A DNA stretch of 64,000 bases, from contig NC_061778.1 of assembly GCF_022458985.1 (NCBI RefSeq), positions 7,023,501 through 7,087,500 on the forward strand, given 5' to 3'. Both the position numbers and the translations under genes were made by a program. This stretch comes from Mugil cephalus (Eukaryota > Chordata > Actinopteri > Mugiliformes > Mugilidae). Shown here piece by piece: positions 9,681 to 19,273 of the stretch (within the stretch, counting starts at the first letter, position 1; every line of letters begins with the position of its first letter). The notes below the pieces were generated by a model. It was given only the letters and a program-made list of their open reading frames with translations. It had not been told where the DNA came from and searched no databases.

Positions 9681-11492
9681 CGAACTTATATGTAATTAAG
9701 TTTGTACTTGTGTCCCAAAGGACAAAATAATAAGCTTCATAAATCATTTAAACTACAATTACGTGCCAATCAATCAAGTTGCAGATCATAATATATATAA
9801 TGAAGACTATATGTCAATGCTAATACTAATGCTAATACTATATAGGTATTTTTGTAGAAAATTCTATCAATTTATTTGTTTGTTTTTGGTAACTCTATGA
9901 GTCGGGAGGTGTTTTCTGATGTTTTCAGAAACATAAAACATAAGAGTTTTCTTTGTTGTTTTTTGTTTTGATATTCCCTGTTCTTTTATTATGGCTTTGA
10001 AGGCAATTAGCTTGCAAAGCTGTGAGCCGCGTAACTTCTAGACACCAGCAGTTGCCCAGCAGTGGTCTTCTCACTTCATATGGCTGGTGTTACCACTTCA
10101 CTGCCAAATATTGTGTGTACACGTCTTCCCATGTCATAACAATGAGCTTATAAGTCCCAGTTAAAGGAAATGTGACTAGATGTCTCTGTAACCCTGACCT
10201 TTGACTCATAATTTCTAAACGCTAAAGACTTGAAGACTTTTCCAAACAAACAAACAAAAAAATAATAAAATGCCAAAATGCACAAATGCCAAAAGTCCAG
10301 AATATTAGATCTATATTTACTTTAGTACCATACACATTTTCATGAAAAGCATTAAATTCAAAGCATATAAACCATACAGCAACAAATCACCGCAACTACT
10401 CACATAAAGCTAGTATGAAGCATCATATACTCCATTGAAAGGCCTATAGAGTACTGCATTAATTCTTATTTTTTTATTGCTTCATGAGATGTTTTGAATT
10501 GCTATATCTAATTTGTTTTCAGATAAAGTTAGAAAAAAAATGAGCGCTTATCTTCACCTCGCGACTACAAAGACATTTAATAACTTTAAATCTACAAATA
10601 GCCTGAAGGAGTAGAAGTACTCTGAAGGAGTAGAAGTACTCCTTCAGTCTTTCAGTTTTGTATGCCTAAATAACACTGTTTTTACCTGCAAAATAAAATT
10701 CAGTTGTTTGTGAAACCACCTGATCTGGGAGCAATGAATGGGGTGCATGACCATACATATTATACGTATAGTACGTATTATACGTAGTATGTAAAATACA
10801 GACAGGGATTCGCTGATCTATTGAAATATGTCTGAATGGACGGTCTACCGGCCACATGGTCAAACAAGTGAGCTTGTATGATAGATCGAGCTCACTTGTT
10901 TGCAATAGTGACCGTGGAAGGTGACGGTGAGGTGCTATTAAGTTTGGTGTCAGCTGAGCCAAAGCAGAAAGAACAGTTGAGGGGGGAGGACAGTCAAACA
11001 TGCTGTTGAGCACAGCTGTTAGCGACATGAAGGCTTAACCTACTACGCTGAGAGTTTTATTTCTCACAGGAAAAGTTTGCAATGCGGAATATTTACAGTG
11101 GTAATGTTTTTCAATTGTTACCTTTCTGGCATTTTTAAGCTTTATTTTGTAAACTTGAAATGCCCCTAATAAGCGTACGATACACTAAAATGTAAAAGAA
11201 GTCCACCAGGTGTTAAAACTCATCAATATTCAGTTCTCATATATTTATGATAAAAGTCTGACCAACAATTGTATTTGGTCCGAATAAAATGATTTGCCGA
11301 GCTGCTTCCTGGTTGTCATCCGTCGCCGCGTCCCCTCTAATTGATACCGCTGTCACCTCTCTGGCAGAGACAGAGCGTATTGCTTTGAGACTATAACGTT
11401 TAAGATATAGTTAAAAGAAGAAGAAATAATGTTGAAGCTTAATGTGTGAAGCGTCGAATGCTGAAAAACAACGCATTTGACTGTAAATGAAC
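9681..11492. other. Intergenic spacer with small inverted repeats
   Basis: No gene is supported. Visible structures are a short tandem/inverted repeat of GAAGGAGTAGAAGTACTC near 10603-10646, a TACGTATTATACGTA patch near 10757-10790, and the 14-bp-arm hairpin at 10861-10902. A GC-richer piece at 11290-11350 does not code. Confidence 0.4.
10861..10902. repeat. Perfect inverted repeat (hairpin)
   Basis: CAAACAAGTGAGCT at 10861-10874 and its exact complement AGCTCACTTGTTTG at 10889-10902 are separated by 14 bases. It could be a chance palindrome, a remnant MITE or a structured RNA; nothing nearby decides. Confidence 0.7.
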
Positions 11493-11700
11493 AGACGCAA
11501 ATAGACGCAAATAGTCTCCATGGTTACGGCCACCGAGTGGCAAAAAGTGGCAGTTGATCATGTAGATTAGCAGCATTAGTTTGAATCATAATCTTTAACA
11601 GAGTCTAAATTGTAAACTTTATTTAAAAAAAAAAGGTGAAGAGCTGTTTTGCGATTGATTGTACCAGCAGATTTGAAAAGCGGTCAGAGATATAGATGTA
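11493..11700 (-). mobile_element. Partial copy of the AGAGGGTATGCA element
   Basis: Read on the minus strand it matches about 2755-2945: TATCTCTGACCGCTTTTCAAATCTGCTGGT, then CCACTCGGTGGCCGTAACCATGGAGAC. The extreme terminus is missing. Confidence 0.6.
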
Positions 11701-11710
11701 TATGTACATA

Positions 11711-11726
11711 GAGAGAGAGAGAGATC
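11711..11726. repeat. (GA)n microsatellite
   Basis: A short run of GA dinucleotides lies just downstream of the OR C stop codon. Confidence 0.7.
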
Positions 11727-11746
11727 CTGATTATCAGTCAGCTGTT

Positions 11747-12709
11747 TCATCGAATGTTTAGCTCTATTCCCATCCAAGTCATTTTCATTTTCTTAATCAA
11801 AGTCTGCTTGATATCCTGAGTCTTGAAACAGTATATGAGTGGATTAACAGCAGCAGGAAAGAGACTGTACAGCAATATCAATAAGATTCGAACATCCAAA
11901 CTGAAAGAAAATCCTATTTTGTAAGCCACATACACAAAACACCTGGGTAGGTAAAAGAGACACGTGATGAAAATTTGCGGAGTACAAGTCGATAAGGTTT
12001 TTCTGCGCCCGGTAGCGTTGGACATTTTCAAAATAACCACAATAATAGAAAAGTAGGAAAAAAAGATGAACGTAAGAGGAAGCAACAGGCAAAACATGGC
12101 CACACAGAGTGAAGTGAGTTCAACGGTTCTGACATCCTCTCCACACGCCTGACTCGTTATAGAAATGTGGTCACAGTAGCACTGAGCAATAAGATTTGAT
12201 TTACAGTACGATAAAGAGATCACAAACAGTACAACGGCTACCATCAGAGGCAGAGGTATGAACCAAGCAAAGCCACACAGCACGGTAATGATGTTGTTTG
12301 TGATAAGAACAGGATAACGCAGGGGAATACATATTGCAATAAATCGATCGAGAGCCATTACCAACAAGATGAAAGACGTGGCTGATCCCAAATAATGAAC
12401 AAAGAACATCTGCACCAAACACCCATAAAACGGCACTATGCTGTCGCCAAAAAGGTATTTTGATATGATTTTTGGCAGAGTCACGGTACCAAACGTTAAG
12501 TCATTCAGTGCCAGGTGACAAAAGACCAGATACGTTGGTTTTTGCAGGGACTTCTCGTAGGCTACAAATGCTAAGATGAAGATGTTCCCCGCTGCAATAA
12601 CAAGATAGATGAAAACAAACAAAGCGGCTACGGGTGCATAATACTGTGGAGAAAGTCCAGGGAATCCCAGGATTAAGAAGCTTTTCATCCCTGTGTAATT
12701 GGCAACCAT
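11747..12709 (-). CDS. Olfactory receptor C (fish class-I-like OR)
   Basis: An intact OR of 320 residues. The start is the ATG at 12709 (MVANYTGMKSFLILGFPGL); the frame extends further upstream only from a GTG, and homology with A and B begins here. It has a glycosylation site (NYT), GFPGLSPQYYA, GNIFILAF in helix 1, SLQKPTYLVFCHLALND in helix 2, MALDRFIAICIPLRYP after helix 3, QCYCDHISI in loop 2, LSTCTPQI at helix 6 and AAVNPLIYCFK in helix 7. It completes the A-B-C trio. An odorant-binding GPCR of olfactory neurons; the ligand is unknown. Confidence 0.93.
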   Translation of the reverse strand: MVANYTGMKSFLILGFPGLSPQYYAPVAALFVFIYLVIAAGNIFILAFVAYEKSLQKPTYLVFCHLALNDLTFGTVTLPKIISKYLFGDSIVPFYGCLVQMFFVHYLGSATSFILLVMALDRFIAICIPLRYPVLITNNIITVLCGFAWFIPLPLMVAVVLFVISLSYCKSNLIAQCYCDHISITSQACGEDVRTVELTSLCVAMFCLLLPLTFIFFSYFSIIVVILKMSNATGRRKTLSTCTPQIFITCLFYLPRCFVYVAYKIGFSFSLDVRILLILLYSLFPAAVNPLIYCFKTQDIKQTLIKKMKMTWMGIELNIR

Positions 12710-12754
12710 AATTTTGAACCAAGATATGAATGAAGACCTTAACGTTGAAAGCAC

Positions 12755-14218
12755 TGGTTAAGCTTTAAAATGTTAAAATACTGTAGAAGTTATGAGAAAT
12801 CACTAAAAATACAGATATGTCCTCTATGTGAAATTATTTAACACATGAAAAAAAAAAAACTATACTGAATGCAGCCCTCTCTAGATTGCAGTGGGTATTG
12901 AAATCTAATTACAATTTGTGGATGGCAGCTAGTATCAGCCTTATATGAAGTCCGACCCGACGTATTCTCAGAGGATCATAATGTGAATCAGTGAATTTTC
13001 TAAGGTTGTATGTCACATCATAAAGAGAGTTTTCTTTCTGTTGCTTCTAATCTTTCAGACTAGGCCAGTAAATGCATCTCCCACACTGTATTAGCGAGTA
13101 GATATTCATATTAAATGTGTGTGTTTAATATTTATTGTAAATGTATAGATGTTATTCACTCAAACCTGGACACTATAAATAATGAATATATAGCTCCTGA
13201 TTAAAAGTCCTCATCTTCATTTGGTGAAAGAGGCCCATTTTTGATTATTAGAATAATGACCTTTCAGTAACTCAACTTGGAGGGGACGTGGTTTGTTTCT
13301 GTTGTTCTAGTGGCTGTACTTAAACTTACAGCAGAACACTCGTCAGTTAAGTTTGTAGTAAAAATATGAAAAACAAAGTGCTGAAACCTGTAGTTTCATA
13401 AATAGCCAAGGTGCCAATTGATCACCACATCTGCTGGTGGACACCAGCTGTGTATAAAGTTGTTTTTCTGAAGGATGAGAAGATTCAGGATTGGATGGCT
13501 CAGGGGTCTCTGAGCAGCAGGCAGGACTGAACGTTTGCCGTTGGCAAAGAGGAGTTCAGGAAGTCTATGGAGAAGAAATTTTGGTTGGCCTCAAGCAAAA
13601 TAACAGCGCATATCAAAAAGGTCAAAGATCAGTCACTGTGACATCATAATGTTTTGCAAAACCAATTTTACTGAATTCTATCAAAGTCTTCAGTATCTAT
13701 ACTATGTTATACTATACTGTCAGGAAAGACATTGATGTAAGCTCATCAAGTAGAATTCATAGAGACATCCTTGTGTTACCCTTAAAAGTACCAAAAAACA
13801 CAGTAAACCCACTTCATAATTTTCCTATATTCCAGTCAACATCACTCTACTTTTTGGGCCTTAAATTAACACTGTTATTAACGTTAATTTGATCAGTGAG
13901 GAAACATGCTTTCTACTGTAAGGAACACTCACATCCTCAAAGTGGAGGAAAACACTAATTTAATAATGCTAATTGATTCCAAAGCCCTCAGGATTAATCA
14001 CTGCACTGTTACACAAAATCCCAGTGTGTACCCAATTGATACTGGGAATTAAGTGTTGACACCTCGAGTGTTTTAATTTGGTTCTCTCACCATTCCTCAC
14101 AGTTCAACCCTCAAGTTTGAAAGCATAGAGCAAATTGTGAAGCTTGTCGGCTGGATTGGGGAGAAGTTAGCCTGTGGTTTTTAATAGTGGTAAATGAAAA
14201 AAAAGTAGTAATATACAG
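12755..14218. other. Spacer upstream of OR C
   Basis: Mostly unique AT-rich DNA. Around 13540-13640 the plus strand reads KEFRKSMEKKFWLASSKI, faintly like the segment of fish LINE open reading frames that reads FGEAMExDFRxASKRFW. That would be a small LINE relic, but the match is short. No host gene is seen. Confidence 0.35.
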
Positions 14219-15648
14219 TAGGGGTTGTCCTGACTAGTGGACTACCTGCTTTTACTGCTGCTACTTTTACTGAAAATTGAACAACAACAGCAACACGACA
14301 CCTTGGAGAAGACAGGTGAGGAGCCCAGTGGGTCATTGCAGCCATCTAGCAGCGGTCCATCAAGTGGGTGAAAATACTTCATGCAGAATATGTAAGTCAG
14401 TCCTGAATTACAACGTAAGTACTACGGCAGTGCACATTAATCTGAAAAGGCATCTGCTAGCGTTAGCTAGCAGAGTAATGGTTCAAATCCTCTCAGTGAC
14501 AGTCAATTAATAACTTCACCTGTGCTAATAGAGATAAGGAGGCTGCACATCAACTATTTGAGAGTGAATTTCATTGTCAAAGTTATCAGACATTTAGTTG
14601 CTGAACACAGAGGAGGCTTTGGAGAAATACAGCATGCTTTTTGTTCCTCCTGACTATACTGTCCTTGTCAAGGTTCTGTGTCTGTCTTTTATTTTGGGGT
14701 CATGTTTTGATGTTTCCTGTTTTGTTTTGTCAAGTGTCTTAGTTACCTACCTGTCGTGTGTCTTGGTTTTTCATGTTCTGTTCCTGTTTTATTTTCTTAA
14801 GTTTTGGGTTTCCTGTCTTGTGCCTCTTTGTCTCTTGGTTAGTTTGTCTCACCTGCTGTGATTGCCCTGATACGTTTCACCTGTGTCTTGTCAGCCCTGA
14901 GCCCCCTTGCGTATTTATAGCTCTGCCTTCCCTTTGTTCCTTGTCACGTCGTTAATGTCTCCACTACGTGTTTCCATGTCATGTTTCCACATTCACGTTC
15001 CTTGTGTCTATGATTTGTTGCCATGCCATGTCACGATTCTTTTGTGTTTTGTATTTTGCATTTACCTGCCATGCGCAGCTCCCTTTGTTAATTATTAAAT
15101 ACCTTTTTGTTTGGAGTTCCTGTCTCCTCAATAGTCCTGCATTTGGGTCCTGACCTCTACAACCTCTTCCAACCCTGACAATCCTGTCTTGCAGCACGCT
15201 GTGATGCACTATTGAACCCTATTGGCGTTGCTGCTTTATCCAGGCTAAACATATCTGCAGCGCACAGTATTAATAAGCTCACGTTTTTATGTTCAGTTCT
15301 GTTGTGTTCTATTAATTCTTGCTGTGATTTAAGAGTGTGTTTTTTGTTCTTGTCAGTTAATGCACCATTTGAGAGATGGACGTTATGGTATAGATTTCAG
15401 AGTTCACCGAGAGAGAAACGCACATAATTCGTGTCAAATAAACAGTGTTTATGATGTTGCCGTGGGCTACAGCCGATAGCAGCCCATGTTCAGGCTTCAG
15501 TTACCTTACAGAAAATCCTCTCCACCTTCATTTGTGTGAGACGCTAAAATACATATCAGGTCGAGAAGATTTCATGGTTGCAAACGTTACGTGTGACTAG
15601 TCAATCAAATCATATTAGTTGAAGAAATAGGAAACCATTCAACCCCTA
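14219..15648 (+). mobile_element. hAT-like element remnant interrupted by an LTR
   Basis: The left end reads TAGGGGTTGTCCTGACTAGT and the right end is its rough complement (ACTAGTCAATC...TTCAACCCCTA). Inside, at about 14370-14455, the plus strand encodes SCRICKSVLNYN...HINLKRH, which fits a BED zinc finger (Cx2C...Hx5H) of hAT transposases. The rest of the transposase is missing. An LTR-like sequence (14666-15180) sits inside it, so the hAT copy is the older element. Confidence 0.6.
14666..15180 (+). mobile_element. Solo LTR-like sequence (probably Ty3/Gypsy type), fossil
   Basis: The 515-bp segment starts TGTCA and ends TGACA. It is flanked by GTCCT and ATCCT, a 5-bp target duplication with one mismatch. 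It contains a TATTTATAG box near 14916 and an ATTAAATA-type signal near 15090, in LTR order. No internal retroviral region is attached. It is inserted into the hAT-like element at 14219-15648 and looks moderately old. Confidence 0.55.
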
Positions 15649-16494
15649 ATAATTTGCACTTGTTGTATTTTTAGTATAATGTAAGGTGAAAGCAATTACA
15701 GTAGCAGAATCTGGGTAGTAATATTTCTCTAAACAAAGTAAAAGAAACACTAGAGGGTCACCTTGATTTAATCATTTTTTTTAATTATTCAAAGCTAAAC
15801 CAAAGGAAAGAAACTCTGGATGATTGGCCTGCTTTGGTCTGCAATCAGAAAATTACATTAGTTTTTGCTGATTTTGTTTGTATGTGTCACAGGTTTTAAT
15901 TAAAGTGTAAATGTACAAACAATATTTAGAATTCTTAATCATTTAACAAATGGGAGGTAAATGTTTCAGAGCATGTTTTCACTTTGTGCCACTAAGGTTT
16001 ACTTAGTGCATTAAAAAGCATTACTTTTTATTGTTTTATATTGTTAGACTGTCCAAAATATAATTTCTTCTACACATACATTTTACATTTCCACATTTAC
16101 AATATGCAAAAGACAATAGTTCTTTGAGCAAAGGGGGTTGTATTTATTTAACCAGTGGGACAACAAAGACTTCTTGTACAAGTTAGAATTTATGCTGATC
16201 GGGGCATCTGTCTTGTATTTTTTTTATTGCAGTGCAAATAACTTCATAATAAAGGGACGATCATGTTAGATTTGTCATTGGCACTACATGTACTTTACTT
16301 AAATTGGAAACCCATGCGTGTCTTCTTAGATAAAGTACAGCCCAGAATGCAGCTTACATTTTATTAAATTAATTTTGTACTAAAAACCATCACAAATAAA
16401 GATCTGAAATACAGCCATTCTGCACCATCTGTTTCCTTTGTGCTCTGACAGTAAAATAGAAATGTTGACAGATATCCACATCAGTTGCTGAAGT
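15649..16494. other. Intergenic spacer, not part of the tandem array
   Basis: The sequence is AT-rich with no gene. Homology with the 3' flanks of E, F and G begins only at about 16495, so the left boundary of the amplified region falls there. Confidence 0.5.
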
Positions 16495-16588
16495 CAATAA
16501 GAGGAAGAATAGTTTTGCTTTTCTATTAGGATGTTTGGAATTCAGACATATTTTAAGAGAAAAGAAATGCATTGAATATTGAATTCAT

Positions 16589-17566
16589 TTAGCTCTTCTT
16601 AAGAGCTGAAACCTGTCCTTTCTTTGGGATGGTTATTCTGCGGAACTGCTTCAGAAAGCTTTCTCTCATGTCTTTAGCTCTTAGACAGTAAATAAGTGGA
16701 TTGATCATGGGAGGTGCAAGGCTATACAGCATGATGACTACGATTCTCACATCAGCATTAAATGTAATACCGACATTGCTGGCTAAATAAACAAAACACC
16801 TCGGCAGATAATAGAGGGAGATTATTATCAGCTGGGTGCTGCAAGTGGACAGAGATTTTAGGCAACCTTGTGAATGTGCTGTCTTACTTACTGCAACAAT
16901 TATACAAATATATGAGAATATTATAAATGCAAGAGGTCCAAGTAGCGTAACCATTGCAGTTAGAAAAGCAGGGAAGCCATAAGGGGCCCTGTCAGTGCAT
17001 GCCAGCATTGTTATACCAATATGATCACAGTAACAGTGATTGATTATGTTGGAAGCACAGTAAGGAAGAGGATACGCCACAATTACTAACCTTGAACAAA
17101 GTGCACTGGCAATAGTCCATGCACTAATACTGAGAATGAGGATAGTGGAGTTTGTAAGAACATTTGGATATCTGAGAGGATGGCAGATAGCCATATACCT
17201 GTCTAAAGCCATGAGGAACAGAATAAAAGAATTTACTGTGCCAAGACAGTGAACAAAATACATTTGGATGAAGCAAGCAGTGAATGAAATGGCCCCTGAG
17301 TGAAACCAGTACTTACTGATGATCTTCGGTAAAGTGGTCGTGCTAAAGAGAATGTCACATACACTCAGATTTAGAATGATATAATACATCGGCTTATGAA
17401 GGCTACGGTTGGTTGCAAATAAAAAAAGAACAGTGGCATTTCCTACAACAGTCAAGAAATACACAAAGAACAGTACAGCTGAGGTGAGGCCGTAGTACTC
17501 TGGATGAAGTCCAGGGAATCCAGTCAGGATGAATTCAGTCACACTGCTGTGATTTCCCTCTGACAT
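16589..17566 (-). CDS. Olfactory receptor D (array member)
   Basis: An intact OR of 325 residues. The start is the ATG at 17566 (MSEGNHSSVTEF); the frame extends 24 bases upstream only to a TTG, and gene G shares this same start. Glycosylation site at N5; helix 1 about 27-50; helix 2 about 60-80; conserved Cys 98 before helix 3; LDRYMAICHPLRYP at 121-134; loop 2 with HCYCDHIGITMLAC (177-190); helix 6 from KSLSTCSTQL (237); helix 7 with PMINPLIYCLRAKDM (286-300). It is about 95% identical to F by direct residue count, with differences bunched in helices 3-5. Its 5' flank to about 18.5 kb matches that of F. Odorant-sensing GPCR; the ligand is unknown. Confidence 0.94.
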   Translation of the reverse strand: MSEGNHSSVTEFILTGFPGLHPEYYGLTSAVLFFVYFLTVVGNATVLFLFATNRSLHKPMYYIILNLSVCDILFSTTTLPKIISKYWFHSGAISFTACFIQMYFVHCLGTVNSFILFLMALDRYMAICHPLRYPNVLTNSTILILSISAWTIASALCSRLVIVAYPLPYCASNIINHCYCDHIGITMLACTDRAPYGFPAFLTAMVTLLGPLAFIIFSYICIIVAVSKTAHSQGCLKSLSTCSTQLIIISLYYLPRCFVYLASNVGITFNADVRIVVIMLYSLAPPMINPLIYCLRAKDMRESFLKQFRRITIPKKGQVSALKKS

Positions 17567-18340
17567 GATGGAGCAGTTTCCTTCAAACAATGTTAACCGT
17601 ACGACACATTAGATAAAAAAGCAGCAGTACTATAATGTCATTTTGTGAGAATAACGATTACTTGTCTTTGCTCTGTGAACTATTCCATTCTATTTAATTG
17701 ATGAACCATCGTATATTTACTATATCCTGCAATATTATACAATCATTTTAGTAATTTTTCATACAAATCTCGTAACTAAGAGTATGTCTATATTAAATTG
17801 CAGAGACCTTAAAAGTCTTGAATCATAAATGATTTTCCTGAAAAGAAAATTAAAGCATGTTTAAGGCTATAGTTATCTTCGTTTCCCAGTACCTTCCTAA
17901 GCCAAGGAGGTTGTCTACTCTGCTGAGCCGCCTGCTGTTTCACTTCTTAAAAAGACTTCTTGTAGCTTATTTTGTGTGGAAGGTGTGCTATCCACCCTTC
18001 TTGTATTCTCTACGATGAGTCATTCCCATTCTCATAACTCTCAGAACTCAAAAATACCTTGAGGGAATTTCATAAGATTTGTTTCACCCCTTTGGGGTGG
18101 TTTTCAGACACCAATGCTCGGCATGGATTTGTTATAACACATGCCATGCTCAAGCACATGGTAGCTCATACACTGATCAGGCATTGCGTTATGACCACCT
18201 TCCTGACATACATGACAACCACAAAAGATCAGATCGTCCTAAAAATGCCTGGATCGGTCCGAACCAATCTCTTGATACTAGTCAGGACACCCTTAACTGC
18301 AGATTCTGAATTTTCTTCCATTTTACCCCAGTGGATCTTT
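17567..18340. repeat. Duplicated OR 5' flank
   Basis: This stretch matches 31523-32210 plus 33005-33095 (5' of F) almost base for base, and 26891-27510 (5' of E) with one segment missing. It probably carries the shared OR promoter. A scrap at 18168-18210 reads like the end of the Tc1-like element (TGATCAGGCATTGCGTTATG). Confidence 0.75.
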
Positions 18341-18548
18341 CCAAAATAATAATAATAATAATGTATTGATTTTATAAAACATGTTTCCAGATGCTCAAAG
18401 CGCTTACATTTGTTTGCATTATACATTCGCTCAAATGGTCACATCCTGGTGATGGTGAACTACCTCAGTAGTCACAACTGCCCTGGGGCAGGCTGACGGA
18501 AACGTGGCAGCCAGTCTCCGACCACCACCAACATCACTCACTCGCAAT
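18341..18548 (-). mobile_element. tRNA-derived SINE, truncated
   Basis: The (ATT)n tail (read as AAT repeats on the plus strand) and body match the fuller copy at 27511-27872. The tRNA-like head has been deleted together with about 0.4 kb of the following flank that F retains. Confidence 0.7.
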
Positions 18549-18629
18549 GATTGTGAACGAATTTTTTAATGATTGCATCAATACTGTACAAATGTTACAT
18601 GTGTAACATTACATTGTTAAACAGTTAAA

Positions 18630-18850
18630 TGACTCGTCTGTTTATTTTTATTTATTTATTTTATTACATCACACTCATCACATATTACAAGCATGTCTTT
18701 GGAGGGTGGGAGGAACCGAAGTACTCGGGGAAAACCCACATAGACACAGGGAGAACATGCAAACTCCCCCCAGAAAGGAGTCGGACTTGAGCCCGGATCT
18801 TCTCACTGGGAGGCATCAGTGCTAACCACCATGCCACTGTGCCACTCCAT
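18630..18850 (+). repeat. Common teleost interspersed repeat
   Basis: It has GCATGTCTTTGGAGGGTGGG, GAGAACATGCAAACTCCCCC and GGCATCAGTGCTAACCACCA. It is nearly identical to 33845-34050 because both lie in the duplicated unit. Confidence 0.7.
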
Positions 18851-19254
18851 TCCTTCTATCATTTTATCTTTGTTACATGAGCTGGTAGATGAAGAACTCC
18901 TGGTGTCTAATAATAAGCTGTACAACTCTGAATAAAGGCAACTGGACTTGTAGAATTTCTTGAAGATGTTTTGCCACTCTTCTTCAGTTCTGATGGACTA
19001 GTGGGAAATTGAGGTTTAAACAGGAAAAACTCTGTGGATACACCCACCAGACCAGACACGGGTGTCACTATTTCCATAATGGCTGGGTACTTACCTGTTG
19101 TTGAGAGGGGGGGACTGTGTGCCTAGGCTGCTTACTCTATGAATGGAGCTTTACGAGGCTATTGTCAGTGGGAGCCCACAGGGGGGTTAGAAGTCAAAAC
19201 TGAATTGTAAATAGATGGTAAATGAAATCTCAGTCCACCACCTCTGCTACTCCT

Positions 19255-19260
19255 TTTATT
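19255..19260 (-). terminator. Polyadenylation signal of cc1
   Basis: AATAAA on the minus strand begins 13 bases after the cc1 stop codon. The same hexamer is present at 34447-34452 after cc2. Confidence 0.55.
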
Positions 19261-19273
19261 CAATGCCTTTGGA

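Noticed and set aside
14598-15209. Several overlapping hydrophobic open frames
   Set aside because: They lie in the T/C-rich LTR-like fossil, and composition explains them.
17907-18430. Plus-strand frames in the OR 5' flanks (similar ones at 27091-27529 and 31813-32292)
   Set aside because: The frames are not conserved between the copies and cross SINE and Tc1-like sequence.
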